This document shows positions 45,365 to 53,684 of a stretch of DNA of 64,000 nt, in pieces. The translations under genes and the position numbers were made by a program. This DNA is from Hyphomicrobiales bacterium (lineage in GTDB: Bacteria > Pseudomonadota > Alphaproteobacteria > Rhizobiales > Rhizobiaceae): the NCBI GenBank assembly GCA_900466605.1, contig UBMU01000018.1, forward strand, positions 1 through 64,000. Reading direction: 5' to 3'. The notes under the pieces are model-generated. The model ran no database searches and was not told the DNA's origin. It saw nothing but the letters and a program-made list of their open reading frames with translations. Numbering within the stretch: the first letter of the stretch is position 1; every line of letters begins with the position of its first letter.

Positions 45365-45751
45365 TCCGGATCCTGACGGGGATCTCGTGACATCTTTGCA
45401 ACGCATGGCAGGCAAGCATAATCGCCTGTATTCAAGCCGTTTTTTAGCCGCTATTAACCGCCACATTCTGCGGATCAGTATGGTTTTTGCGTGTCGCCTG
45501 CAGCCGATGGTTGAGTGTGGTGCAGGGTGACACGAATTGGCCATATTAGCATGTCAGCGGAAATGCACGGCAAATGGCGCTTCCCCAATTGAGGTCCGAT
45601 AACCTCGTGCTCCCTGCTCGCGATCATGTGATGGCCGGCAGAGAGATTGTGCGATGCGTCGTTGCAACGGGTTGATAGAGATTTGCGTTCTCGCAGGGAT
45701 AGCGAAAGCCAGCCGGTCTCGCAAGCAGCGGCAATTTAGTGGTTGGGATGA
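45365..45751. other. intergenic region upstream of the L,D-transpeptidase
   Basis: A 387-base stretch without a convincing gene. By analogy it should contain the LdtR-controlled promoter. I see no strong palindrome matching a MarR operator and only weak promoter-like hexamers (TTGATA near 45674). Confidence 0.4.
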
Positions 45752-47056
45752 ATGTCGAAGAAAATCGGAACTGAAGCTTTCTCTCGTCGGGCGTTTTTGA
45801 CGTCTGCGGCAATGGTCGGCGCGGGCGCCTTGGCAGCCCCTGCATTCGCGCAATCGGCGATCGATTCGCTCATCAATGCTCCGCAGCGGGGCGATTGGGA
45901 CGATCAGTTTGATGCCAAGGCTGCATCCCGCACGGCGACAGCCGTTGTTTCCAACACGCCGATTCTCGGGCCGCAGTCGGTACCCAGCATCCAGCAGGCG
46001 ATCGCGCAGTATCAGCAGATCGCTTCCGCCGGTGGTTGGCCGCAAGTGAGCCCAAGCCAGCAGCGCCTGCAGATCGGCGTGACTGATGGAGCCGTCCAGA
46101 GCCTTCGCCAGCGTCTTATCATCACCGGCGACCTGCCGCGCGAAGCGGGCATTTCCAGCGCGTTCGATTCCTATGTCGATGGCGCCGTGAAGCGCTTCCA
46201 GGCACGCCACGGTCTCCCGGCTGACGGTGTCATCGGCGAGTTCACCTTGAAGGCCATGAACATTCCGGCCGACGTTCGCCTGCAGCAGTTGAACACCAAC
46301 CTCATTCGCATTCAGACCTTCCCGGAAGAACTGGGACGTCGCCATGTGATGGTCAACATTCCGGCGGCTTACGTCGAGGCGGTCGAAGACGGCAGCGTTG
46401 CCACGCGCCATGCAGCCGTGGTCGGACGCATCAGCCGTCCAACGCACCTTGTGAATTCAAAGATTTACGAGGTCATTCTCAACCCGTACTGGACCGCGCC
46501 GCGTTCGATCGTCGAGAAAGACATCGTGCCGCTCATGCGGAAGGATCCGACCTACCTCGAGAAGAATGCCATCCGCCTGATCGATGGAAAGGGCAATGAG
46601 GTCGCCCCGGAGACGGTCGACTGGAATGCCGAGAAGGCGCCGAACCTGATGTTCCGTCAGGACCCGGGCAAGATCAACGCCATGGCTTCCACGAAGATCA
46701 ATTTCTACAACAAAAACGGCGAGTACATGCACGACACGCCGCAACAGGGCCTGTTCAACAAGCTCATGCGCTTTGAGTCATCCGGCTGTGTCCGCGTCCA
46801 GAATGTTCGCGACCTGACAACGTGGCTGCTTCGCGACACTCCCCCCTGGTCGCGTCAGCAGATGGAGCAGGTCATCACGACCCGCGTCAACACGCCGATC
46901 AAACTCGCCGAGGAAGTACCGGTGTACTTCGTCTACATTTCCGCTTGGGGCATGCCCGATGGCGTCGTCCAGTTCCGCGACGATATCTATCAGCTCGACG
47001 GCAATGCTGAGCTTGCGCTCGACACGACGGCCGGTACCGAACAGCCCGTTCAATAG
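45752..47056 (+). CDS. ldtP: L,D-transpeptidase, LdtR target type
   Basis: Periplasmic enzyme of 434 residues that forms 3-3 peptidoglycan cross-links or anchors proteins. It has a twin-arginine signal (SRRAFLTSAA, 11-20) cut near AFA. A peptidoglycan-binding domain (about 130-180, AVKRFQARHGLPADGVIG) is followed by a YkuD catalytic domain with the His in HDTPQQ and the Cys in SSGCVRV. The size and Tat signal match the rhizobial ldtP regulated by LdtR. The symbol is given on context. Confidence 0.9.
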   Translation: MSKKIGTEAFSRRAFLTSAAMVGAGALAAPAFAQSAIDSLINAPQRGDWDDQFDAKAASRTATAVVSNTPILGPQSVPSIQQAIAQYQQIASAGGWPQVSPSQQRLQIGVTDGAVQSLRQRLIITGDLPREAGISSAFDSYVDGAVKRFQARHGLPADGVIGEFTLKAMNIPADVRLQQLNTNLIRIQTFPEELGRRHVMVNIPAAYVEAVEDGSVATRHAAVVGRISRPTHLVNSKIYEVILNPYWTAPRSIVEKDIVPLMRKDPTYLEKNAIRLIDGKGNEVAPETVDWNAEKAPNLMFRQDPGKINAMASTKINFYNKNGEYMHDTPQQGLFNKLMRFESSGCVRVQNVRDLTTWLLRDTPPWSRQQMEQVITTRVNTPIKLAEEVPVYFVYISAWGMPDGVVQFRDDIYQLDGNAELALDTTAGTEQPVQ

Positions 47057-47081
47057 TTTCCACTCGTCTATCGCCTTCAAT

Positions 47082-47108
47082 ACCGCGTCTTTCGAGGCGC
47101 GGTTTTTT
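47082..47108 (+). terminator. intrinsic terminator after the L,D-transpeptidase gene
   Basis: ACCGCG and CGCGGT stem with a 10-base loop, followed by T6. Confidence 0.85.
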
Positions 47109-47146
47109 GTTGCGCGTAGATTGCCTAGCAAATGTCGTTCTTCGTA

Positions 47147-47175
47147 TTGCCCTTGACAGGGCGGGGCGCTAATAC
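47147..47175 (+). promoter_or_regulatory. candidate glyA promoter
   Basis: TTGCCC (47147-47152), 17-base spacer, TAATAC (47170-47175); predicted start near 47182 leaves a leader of about 24 bases. Confidence 0.4.
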
Positions 47176-47205
47176 CTTCGCGCATTCCAGTTGAGGAGCC
47201 CGCCC

Positions 47206-48504
47206 ATGACAAATGCTTCCACCCAGACCTTCTTCAATCGCTCGCTTGCCGATACCGATCCGGAAATCTTCGGCGCGATCGAAAAGGAGCTTGGCCGCCA
47301 GCGGCATGAGATCGAGCTCATCGCTTCGGAAAACATCGTTTCCCGCGCGGTTCTGGAAGCCCAGGGCTCCATCATGACGAACAAGTATGCCGAGGGATAT
47401 CCGGGCAAGCGCTATTACGGCGGCTGCCAGTTCGTCGATATTGCCGAGGAGCTCGCGATCGAACGCGCCAAGAAGCTGTTCGGCGTCAGCTTCGCCAACG
47501 TTCAGCCGAACTCCGGTTCGCAGATGAACCAGGCGGTGTTCCTCGCCCTCTTGCAGCCCGGCGACACCTTCATGGGCCTCGACCTCAACTCGGGTGGCCA
47601 CCTGACGCACGGTTCGCCTGTCAATATGTCCGGCAAGTGGTTCAACGTCGTGTCCTACGGCGTGCGCGAAGGCGACAATCTGCTCGACATGGATGACGTT
47701 GCCGAGAAGGCACGCGCTCACAAGCCGAAGCTCATCATTGCCGGCGGCACGGCTTACTCCCGCATCTGGGACTGGAAGCGTTTCCGTGAGATCGCTGACG
47801 AAGTCGGCGCCTATCTGATGGTCGACATGGCTCACATTGCCGGTCTCGTTGCCGGTGGTCAGCATCCGTCGCCGTTCCCGCACTGCCACGTCGCGACGAC
47901 CACGACCCATAAGTCGCTGCGCGGCCCGCGCGGTGGCGTGATCCTCACGAACGACGAGGATCTAGCAAAGAAGTTCAACTCGGCCGTTTTCCCGGGCCTG
48001 CAGGGCGGACCGCTCATGCACATCATCGCCGCCAAGGCCGTTGCCTTCGGCGAAGCGCTGCAGCCTGAGTTCAAGGATTACGCGGCGCAGATCGTCAAGA
48101 ATGCCAAGGCGCTTGCCGAAACCTTGATCGCTGGCGGCCTCGATGTCGTCTCCGGCGGCACCGACAACCATTTGATGCTCGTCGATCTTCGCAAGAAGAA
48201 CGCCACCGGCAAGCGCGCTGAAGCAGCACTCGGTCGCGCCTATGTAACCTGCAACAAGAACGGCATCCCGTTCGACCCTGAAAAGCCCTTCGTCACCTCG
48301 GGCGTCCGCCTCGGCACACCTGCTGGCACGACGCGCGGCTTCAAGGAAGCGGAATTCAAGGAAATCGGCAACCTCATCGTCGAAGTTCTCGATGGCTTGA
48401 AGGCTGCCAACTCCGATGAAGGCAATGCCGGCGTCGAAGCTGCTGTCCGGGATAAGGTGGTCAACCTGACCAACCGCTTCCCAATGTACGACTACATCGG
48501 CTAA
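47206..48504 (+). CDS. glyA: serine hydroxymethyltransferase
   Basis: PLP enzyme interconverting serine and glycine and producing 5,10-methylenetetrahydrofolate. 432 residues from ATG 47206, with GAGGAG ahead. Motifs: IELIASENIVS, NKYAEGYPGKRYYGG, and the PLP-lysine region TTTTHKSLRGPRGG. It is the first gene of a run glyA-nrdR-ribD-ribE. Nine bases separate it from nrdR. Confidence 0.98.
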   Translation: MTNASTQTFFNRSLADTDPEIFGAIEKELGRQRHEIELIASENIVSRAVLEAQGSIMTNKYAEGYPGKRYYGGCQFVDIAEELAIERAKKLFGVSFANVQPNSGSQMNQAVFLALLQPGDTFMGLDLNSGGHLTHGSPVNMSGKWFNVVSYGVREGDNLLDMDDVAEKARAHKPKLIIAGGTAYSRIWDWKRFREIADEVGAYLMVDMAHIAGLVAGGQHPSPFPHCHVATTTTHKSLRGPRGGVILTNDEDLAKKFNSAVFPGLQGGPLMHIIAAKAVAFGEALQPEFKDYAAQIVKNAKALAETLIAGGLDVVSGGTDNHLMLVDLRKKNATGKRAEAALGRAYVTCNKNGIPFDPEKPFVTSGVRLGTPAGTTRGFKEAEFKEIGNLIVEVLDGLKAANSDEGNAGVEAAVRDKVVNLTNRFPMYDYIG

Positions 48505-48513
48505 GGATAGCGC

Positions 48514-48990
48514 ATGCGCTGCCCATTCTGCGGATCGGAAGATACACAGGTCAAGGATTCACGCCCGGCGGAGGACAACACGTCCATCCGCCGGAGGCGT
48601 ATCTGTCCCGATTGCGGTGGTCGGTTCACGACCTTCGAGCGTGTGCAGTTGCGCGAATTGATGGTGGTCAAGAAGACCGGCCGCAAGGTTCCCTTCGACC
48701 GCGACAAGCTGGTGAAATCGTTTGAGATCGCTTTACGCAAGCGCCCGGTCGACCGTGATCGTATTGAGCGTGCGGTCTCTGGCATCGTCAGGCGACTGGA
48801 GAGTTCCGGCGAGGTTGAGATTGGCTCCGAGCAGATCGGTCTTCAGGTGCTCGAAGCGCTGAAGAGCCTGGATGATGTCGGCTTCGTCCGCTACGCCTCG
48901 GTCTACCGTGACTTCTCGCACGCCGAGGATTTCGAGAAAGTCATTTCCGAGATCAACGCCAAGATCGCTCGCGATCCACTGGACAACTAG
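48514..48990 (+). CDS. nrdR: transcriptional repressor NrdR
   Basis: Represses ribonucleotide reductase genes in response to dATP/ATP. 158 residues: zinc ribbon with C3, C6, C31 and C34 (RCPFCGSED, ICPDCGGRFTTFE) and an ATP-cone (about 46-136). AAGGA before the start. Linked to glyA and ribD as in most alphaproteobacteria. Confidence 0.97.
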   Translation: MRCPFCGSEDTQVKDSRPAEDNTSIRRRRICPDCGGRFTTFERVQLRELMVVKKTGRKVPFDRDKLVKSFEIALRKRPVDRDRIERAVSGIVRRLESSGEVEIGSEQIGLQVLEALKSLDDVGFVRYASVYRDFSHAEDFEKVISEINAKIARDPLDN

Positions 48991-48993
48991 CTC

Positions 48994-50103
48994 ATGAGCG
49001 CTTCGCAAGACGACGCGCGTTTCATGCAAGAGGCGATCCGCCTGGGTCTCCTGCATCTCGGCCAGACATCCACCAATCCGTCGGTCGGCTGTGTCATCGT
49101 GCGTGACGGGCAGATCGTCGGGCGTGGCGTGACGGCGGTTGGCGGTCGCCCGCACGCGGAGCCGCAGGCTTTGGCGGAGGCCGGCGAACTGGCGCGCGGC
49201 GCCACCGCCTATGTAACGCTGGAACCCTGCTCGCACTACGGCAAGACTCCGCCCTGCGCCGAGGCGCTGATTGCCTCCGGTGTCGGTCGAGTCGTGATCG
49301 CTGTGACTGATCCGGATCCGCGTGTCTCAGGCAGGGGCATTGAGATGTTGCGCGATGCCGGGATCGACGTTGAATCAGGGATTCTCGAAGATGAAGGTAA
49401 GCGTTCGCTCGCTGCGTATCTCACACGACAGACGAAAAATCGGCCCTATGTGACTCTCAAGCTTGCTGTTTCGGCTGATGGAATGATCGGGAAGAAGGGC
49501 GAGGGGCAAGTCGCAATCACCGGTCCTGCCGCACGCTCCGAGGTCCAGAAGCTCCGCGCCGAAACCGATGCAATTCTGGTCGGGATTGGTACTGCGATCG
49601 CCGACGATCCGTTGCTGACGGTTCGCACTCCTGGCCTTGAGACTCGCTCGCCGATCCGTGTCGTGCTCGACGAGGAGCTCTCCTTGCCTCTGGACAGCAA
49701 GCTGGTTTCGACTGCCAGGCAGGTGCCGTTGATCGTCGTTGCGACAGAGCCGCCCGGCTTCGACGACAGTGAGGACAAGGCCTTTCTTGCGCGCCGTGCC
49801 GCTCTGGATCAGGCGGGCGTTGAGGTTGTCCAATGCAATCCCAACCGCCTGGATGAGCTGCTGCCTGCGCTTGCCTCACGCGGTATTTCTTCGCTTATCG
49901 TCGAAGGTGGTGCGCGGACGGCAAAGCTCTTCCTCGATGCCGGATACGTCGATCGCATCCTTCTCTATCAAGGCCCTGCCGCCATTGGGCAGGACGGTAT
50001 TGAATCGCCGGTGGCGAAGACCGATATGCCATCGGGCTTCCTGCATAGGGGCACCTTCATGTTTGGCGACGACCGCCTGGACGAATACGAAAGAGAGCTT
50101 TGA
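48994..50103 (+). CDS. ribD: bifunctional riboflavin deaminase/reductase RibD
   Basis: Catalyses the second and third steps of riboflavin synthesis. Deaminase domain with zinc ligands H54 in HAEPQAL, C79 and C88 (CSHYGKTPPC). The reductase domain follows from about residue 145 (RPYVTLKLAVSADGMIG, then IVEGGARTAKLFL). 369 residues. The start is 3 bases after nrdR; its stop shares a base with the ribE start (TGATG). Confidence 0.96.
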   Translation: MSASQDDARFMQEAIRLGLLHLGQTSTNPSVGCVIVRDGQIVGRGVTAVGGRPHAEPQALAEAGELARGATAYVTLEPCSHYGKTPPCAEALIASGVGRVVIAVTDPDPRVSGRGIEMLRDAGIDVESGILEDEGKRSLAAYLTRQTKNRPYVTLKLAVSADGMIGKKGEGQVAITGPAARSEVQKLRAETDAILVGIGTAIADDPLLTVRTPGLETRSPIRVVLDEELSLPLDSKLVSTARQVPLIVVATEPPGFDDSEDKAFLARRAALDQAGVEVVQCNPNRLDELLPALASRGISSLIVEGGARTAKLFLDAGYVDRILLYQGPAAIGQDGIESPVAKTDMPSGFLHRGTFMFGDDRLDEYEREL

Positions 50104-50723
50104 TGTTTACCGGAATTGTCACCGATGTCGGCACGATCGAATCCGTTTCCCCGTTGAAGGAAGGCATCAAGCTGCGAGTCGCCACTACCTACGATCCGGC
50201 GACCATCGACATGGGCGCGTCTATCTCGCACTCCGGCATCTGCCTGACCGTGACCGGCCTGCCTGATGAAGGCAGCAACGGCCGCTGGTTTGAGGTCGAA
50301 GCCTGGGAAGAGGCGCTGCGTCTCACGACCATCGGCACCTGGACGGAAGGCAGCCGCATCAATCTCGAGCGGTCTCTGAAGATCGGTGATGAGTTGGGCG
50401 GTCACATTGTTTCTGGGCACGTTGATGGCAAGGCCGAGATCCTTTCGGTGACCGAAGAGGGAGATGCAACGCGCTTTCGCCTGCGGGCACCGGAGCATTT
50501 GGCCAAGTTCGTTGCCCCCAAGGGCTCCATCGCTCTGGATGGCACATCGCTCACGGTCAACGCGGTCGACGGGAGCGATTTCGACGTTCTTTTGATCCGT
50601 CACACTCTTGAGGTGACAACCTGGGGCGGCCGCAAGGCCGGCGATTTTGTCAATTTCGAAGTCGATACCATGGCACGCTACGCCGCTAGGCTGGCGGAGT
50701 TTCCGAACGCGAAAGCAGAATGA
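50103..50723 (+). CDS. ribE: riboflavin synthase alpha subunit
   Basis: Dismutates two lumazines into riboflavin and the pyrimidine. 206 residues made of two lumazine-binding repeats: MFTGIVTDVGTIES (1-) with SHSGICLTV, then the second with GGHIVSGHVDG and LDGTSLTVNAV. ATG at 50103 overlaps the ribD stop by one base. Its last 38 bases overlap the convergent GNAT gene. Confidence 0.96.
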   Translation: MFTGIVTDVGTIESVSPLKEGIKLRVATTYDPATIDMGASISHSGICLTVTGLPDEGSNGRWFEVEAWEEALRLTTIGTWTEGSRINLERSLKIGDELGGHIVSGHVDGKAEILSVTEEGDATRFRLRAPEHLAKFVAPKGSIALDGTSLTVNAVDGSDFDVLLIRHTLEVTTWGGRKAGDFVNFEVDTMARYAARLAEFPNAKAE

Positions 50724-51219
50724 CCTCTCCATTGTAATTGCATCGCTGCATTTCGCGGAAGCCGAGCTTGTGTGCTAAACGCAGCGAGGCCTCGTTTGCC
50801 GGGTCTATGATGCAGGTCATGGGCTTGGCTGGAAAGTGTACATCTGCCCAGGCGATTAGCGCGGTCAGCGCCTCGATGGCGTAGCCGCGTCCCTGCGCGG
50901 AGGGAATGAGCGCCCAGCCGGTTTCCAGGGTGCCTTCCGTGGAGACCGGATGCATGTCCCGCTTCATGTCGAGAAAGCCTGCTTCCCCTATGAAACGCCC
51001 TGACTGCCTTTCTTCGATCGCCAGGAACCCGAAACCCATGTGGTGCCACATGCCCGCCACACGCAGCATGCGTGCCCAGGTCTGCTCACGCGTCGACGGC
51101 ACCCCAGCAATAAATCGCACCACCGCTTCGTCGCTCCACATCGCCTGATAGTCAGGGAAATCCGCGACTGTATGTGGTCGCAGCAAGAGCCGCTCGGTTT
51201 CTATGGTCGGAATCATCAT
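50686..51219 (-). CDS. GNAT-family acetyltransferase
   Basis: 177 residues from ATG 51219. RimJ/RimL-like GNAT: MIPTIETERLLLRP opening, ETGWALIPSAQGRGYAIEAL acetyl-CoA loop (QGRGYA) and the late NEASLRLAHKLGF. Probably acetylates an amine or a protein N-terminus. No good ribosome binding site, so the start is uncertain (51216 also possible). The 3' end overlaps ribE, convergently, by 38 bases. It follows the cupin gene by 28 bases. Confidence 0.85.
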   Translation of the reverse strand: MMIPTIETERLLLRPHTVADFPDYQAMWSDEAVVRFIAGVPSTREQTWARMLRVAGMWHHMGFGFLAIEERQSGRFIGEAGFLDMKRDMHPVSTEGTLETGWALIPSAQGRGYAIEALTALIAWADVHFPAKPMTCIIDPANEASLRLAHKLGFREMQRCNYNGEVILLSRSETPPA

Positions 51220-51247
51220 CTTTGGGAAGTGCGCTGTCGAATGGAAG

Positions 51248-51751
51248 TCATGCGCCCGGCTCCCCATACCAATAATCAAGCTCCTCCATCTGCTTCCCGA
51301 TGATGTGGAACCGGTTGATCCGGTCGCCGTCGCCTTTCGCTCGGGCCAGAAATTTAGCGGAGTCGGGATATTCGATGATGTCGGTTTTTGCAGTCGTCGA
51401 GATCCCGAGGTAGATCAGTGTCGTTGATCCCGTGTTGATAATCTGGTGCGCCGTTTCCTGTCCACCGGCTGGAGCACCGAGAGCATCGCCCTTGCCGATC
51501 GGATATCGCGCGGTACCGAATCGGTATTCGCCGTTACCTTCGATGACGAAGAACAACTCATCCTCGACGTGATGGTTGTGGAACGGGCAACTCGACTTTC
51601 CCGGCGGCACTTCGTTGTAGCTTATGCCGAGACCCGCGAGGCCGATGAGCGACCCGAACGAGGCATCTGCACTCTCATACAGATCGCCTTGCTTCCATTG
51701 TTCAAGCTTCAAATCCGCAACGTTGATCACGGGCCTGGGTACATTGGACAT
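51248..51751 (-). CDS. cupin-domain protein
   Basis: 167 residues from ATG 51751, with GGAGGG ahead. Single cupin barrel with metal motif FHNHHVEDELFFVIEGNGEY (about 68-87; HNHxxExE type) and a second motif near APAGGQETAHQIIN. Function not deducible; such proteins include isomerases, dioxygenases and sugar-binding regulators. Upstream of the GNAT gene on the same strand; probably one transcript. Confidence 0.85.
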   Translation of the reverse strand: MSNVPRPVINVADLKLEQWKQGDLYESADASFGSLIGLAGLGISYNEVPPGKSSCPFHNHHVEDELFFVIEGNGEYRFGTARYPIGKGDALGAPAGGQETAHQIINTGSTTLIYLGISTTAKTDIIEYPDSAKFLARAKGDGDRINRFHIIGKQMEELDYWYGEPGA

Positions 51752-51849
51752 CTGCTCCCTCCTGTTTGCGGCAGGAGGCACCATCCTGCGGGAAAATACA
51801 ACCGCAAAGCTCAGTTCAGGCGGCAGGTTACCGCTGCCGCCTCTTACGT

Positions 51850-52200
51850 CTATCGATAGTAGACGGTAATGCCGCCGTCTGCCGACTGATCGACATTGAC
51901 AATGTTCCCTAACAGGATGCCTCGCCCGTTAAGCTGGTGTACGAGCCGCTTGTTGAAGGCGATGGCGGCACGGATCATCTGGATATCGTTTAGGCTTGGT
52001 TCGGCCGAGGAGTTGGGGCTATTCAAACGGGCGGAGTCGCTGTGATCGTAAACCTGCCGAACATCGAGATTGCCACGGGTGAAAGTTCGCAGTGTCCTTT
52101 CAATGCCGGAAGGAGTGTTCGTATCCACACTCTCTGCTCGGCTCGCGTCCGCAAAGGTAAGGGCAGCGACTGCCGAGGCGATGGCGGCAACACGATTCAT
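51850..52200 (-). CDS. small exported protein of unknown function
   Basis: 116 residues. A hydrophobic N-terminus MNRVAAIASAVAALTFADASRAE looks like a signal peptide cut near residue 22. The rest is a small hydrophilic domain, including a helical NDIQMIRAAIAFNKRLVHQL segment. AAAGGA before the ATG supports it as real. No family recognised. It is 98 bases upstream of the cupin gene. Confidence 0.7.
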   Translation of the reverse strand: MNRVAAIASAVAALTFADASRAESVDTNTPSGIERTLRTFTRGNLDVRQVYDHSDSARLNSPNSSAEPSLNDIQMIRAAIAFNKRLVHQLNGRGILLGNIVNVDQSADGGITVYYR

Positions 52201-52534
52201 GGGAGTATCCTTTCATCTGCTGTGACGATCGGCCGTCTGCGGTGGCTCGACAGCCTTACATGGCTCAAATTGGGATCAGGATCCTCCGCTTTCAATTGAT
52301 AAGTATCTGGAATTTAGTTACAAATTGTTCATGCGGATTGCCCTTCATTTGCCATCATCAGGGAGCCCGGAAGCCTTGGTGGAATAGCGATGCGGGGATT
52401 GGTCCGCATGCACTTGCCATGATTTTAGATTCCGCATCCGAGCCATGATCGGAATTTGCTTGCCATTCGGGTCGCGGCGTGTTTTGACCGCGGCCTGCCG
52501 AATGGCGAAAGTCCTCTAGCTCCTAAGGTGAAGC
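52201..52534. other. intergenic region upstream of ribH
   Basis: A 334-base non-coding stretch between the exported-protein gene and ribH. It ends with a large imperfect hairpin (listed separately). I see no FMN riboswitch consensus. Confidence 0.45.
52462..52506 (+). promoter_or_regulatory. large imperfect hairpin in ribH leader
   Basis: GCCATTCGG (52462-52470) pairs with CCGAATGGC (52498-52506), then GTCGCGG with CCGCGGC (one G-U), separated by a 3-base bulge and a 10-base loop. It ends 28 bases before the ribH start. No T tract. Confidence 0.5.
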
Positions 52535-52990
52535 ATGGCGCGAGAAACCGCTCCCCACATTCTGATCGTTGAAGCGCGCTTCTACGACGACATGGCCGAC
52601 GCCTTGCTTGAAGGCGCGACCTTTGCGCTGAAGGAAGCCGGTGCGACCTATGAGGTGGTTACCGTCCCAGGCGCTCTCGAAATTCCGGCGGCGATTGCCA
52701 TGGCGCTCGACGGAGCGGATAATGATGGAACGCAGTACGATGGATATGTTGCTCTCGGGATGGTCATCCGCGGCGAGACCTACCATTTCGATATCGTGTC
52801 GAATGAGTCCTCCCGCGCCCTGATGGATCTGGCGGTCAGCGAATCCCTCGCTATTGGCAACGGCATTCTGACGGTCGAGAATGACGATCAGGCTTGGGCG
52901 CGTGCCCGCCGTTCGGACAAGGACAAGGGCGGATTTGCCGCCCGTGCAGCTCTCACGATGATCGAGCTGAAAAAGAGATTGGGTGCATAA
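52535..52990 (+). CDS. ribH: 6,7-dimethyl-8-ribityllumazine synthase
   Basis: Forms lumazine from the RibD product and dihydroxybutanone phosphate. 151 residues, with VVTVPGALEIPAAI, LGMVIRGETYHFDIV and the catalytic His in TYHFD; these match lumazine synthase. AAGGTG precedes the ATG. It is separated from ribDE by a minus-strand block of three genes, but is followed by nusB as usual. Confidence 0.96.
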   Translation: MARETAPHILIVEARFYDDMADALLEGATFALKEAGATYEVVTVPGALEIPAAIAMALDGADNDGTQYDGYVALGMVIRGETYHFDIVSNESSRALMDLAVSESLAIGNGILTVENDDQAWARARRSDKDKGGFAARAALTMIELKKRLGA

Positions 52991-52993
52991 CGA

Positions 52994-53476
52994 ATGAACA
53001 ACGAGAACTCGGAGCGTCCTGTCAAGACTGCGAACCAACGGGGTGCTGCCCGCCTGGCTGCTGTTCAGGCGCTCTATCAGATGGATATTGGCGGTACCGG
53101 CGTTCTCGAAATCGTCGCTGAATACGAAGCGCATCGCCTCGGTCAGGAACTCGATGGCGAGACCTATCTGAAGGCGGACGCCTCCTGGTTTCGATCCATC
53201 GTTTCCGGCGTCGTGCGTGAACAACGCCGCCTTGATCCGCTGATCGCGTCCGCTTTGCAGGACGACTGGGCGCTGTCGCGCCTTGATAGCACCGTCCGTG
53301 CGATTTTGCGTGCCGGCGTGTTCGAAATTCTCGATCGCAAGGATGTTCCCGTCGCCGTCATCGTGACGGAATATGTTGAAATTGCCCAGGCCTTCTTCAG
53401 CGAGGATGAGCCGAAGCTTGTGAACGCCGTGCTTGACCGGATCGCGAAACAGATTCGCGGCGAAGCCAAGAAGTAG
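52994..53476 (+). CDS. nusB: transcription antitermination factor NusB
   Basis: 160-residue helical protein that joins NusA, NusE and NusG at boxA in rRNA transcription. Motifs: RGAARLAAVQALYQMDIGG opening and KDVPVAVIVTEYVEIAQAF near the end. Three bases after ribH. A heavily structured region separates it from hppA. Confidence 0.95.
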   Translation: MNNENSERPVKTANQRGAARLAAVQALYQMDIGGTGVLEIVAEYEAHRLGQELDGETYLKADASWFRSIVSGVVREQRRLDPLIASALQDDWALSRLDSTVRAILRAGVFEILDRKDVPVAVIVTEYVEIAQAFFSEDEPKLVNAVLDRIAKQIRGEAKK

Positions 53477-53485
53477 CGTTCTGCT

Positions 53486-53684
53486 TGGGGCTGCGACCCC
53501 AACCTCCAAAAACTCCCCGTTCCCATTGTGCTGCAAGGGCTTTTGGCCCTTGCGGGCTTGACGCGCGGTTTTCCTCCACGCAATCTCCGGCCGACGTTGC
53601 AGCATTTCTGTGGGAGGAAATCGAGTCGGCGTGTTCGCAGCCGGAGAGGGAGTGAGCTCCGGCTTTTTTGGAGGAAAGAGCGAA
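53486..53684 (+). promoter_or_regulatory. structured leader of hppA
   Basis: Between nusB and hppA there are at least four hairpins: TTGGGG/CCCCAA near 53486-53503; GCAAGGGC/GCCCTTGC at 53533-53553; TTTCCTCCAC (53570-53579) with GTGGGAGGAAA (53610-53620, one bulge); and the terminal hairpin at 53639-53664. A CTTGAC at 53557-53562 could be a -35, though the -10 (GCAATC) is poor. TCTCCGGC (53584-53591) can also pair with the 5' arm of the terminal hairpin. Confidence 0.5.
53639..53669 (+). terminator. intrinsic-terminator-like hairpin directly upstream of hppA
   Basis: AGCCGGAG (53639-53646) and CTCCGGCT (53657-53664) form a perfect 8-bp GC-rich stem with T6 (53664-53669). The hppA ribosome binding site GGAGGA begins at 53670. 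Confidence 0.75.

Noticed and set aside
52300..52534. FMN riboswitch before ribH
   Set aside because: The conserved RFN sequence blocks are missing; only a simple imperfect hairpin is present.
53477..53684. Fluoride (crcB) riboswitch before hppA
   Set aside because: Fluoride switches can precede pyrophosphatases, but the conserved pseudoknot blocks of that class are not visible here.
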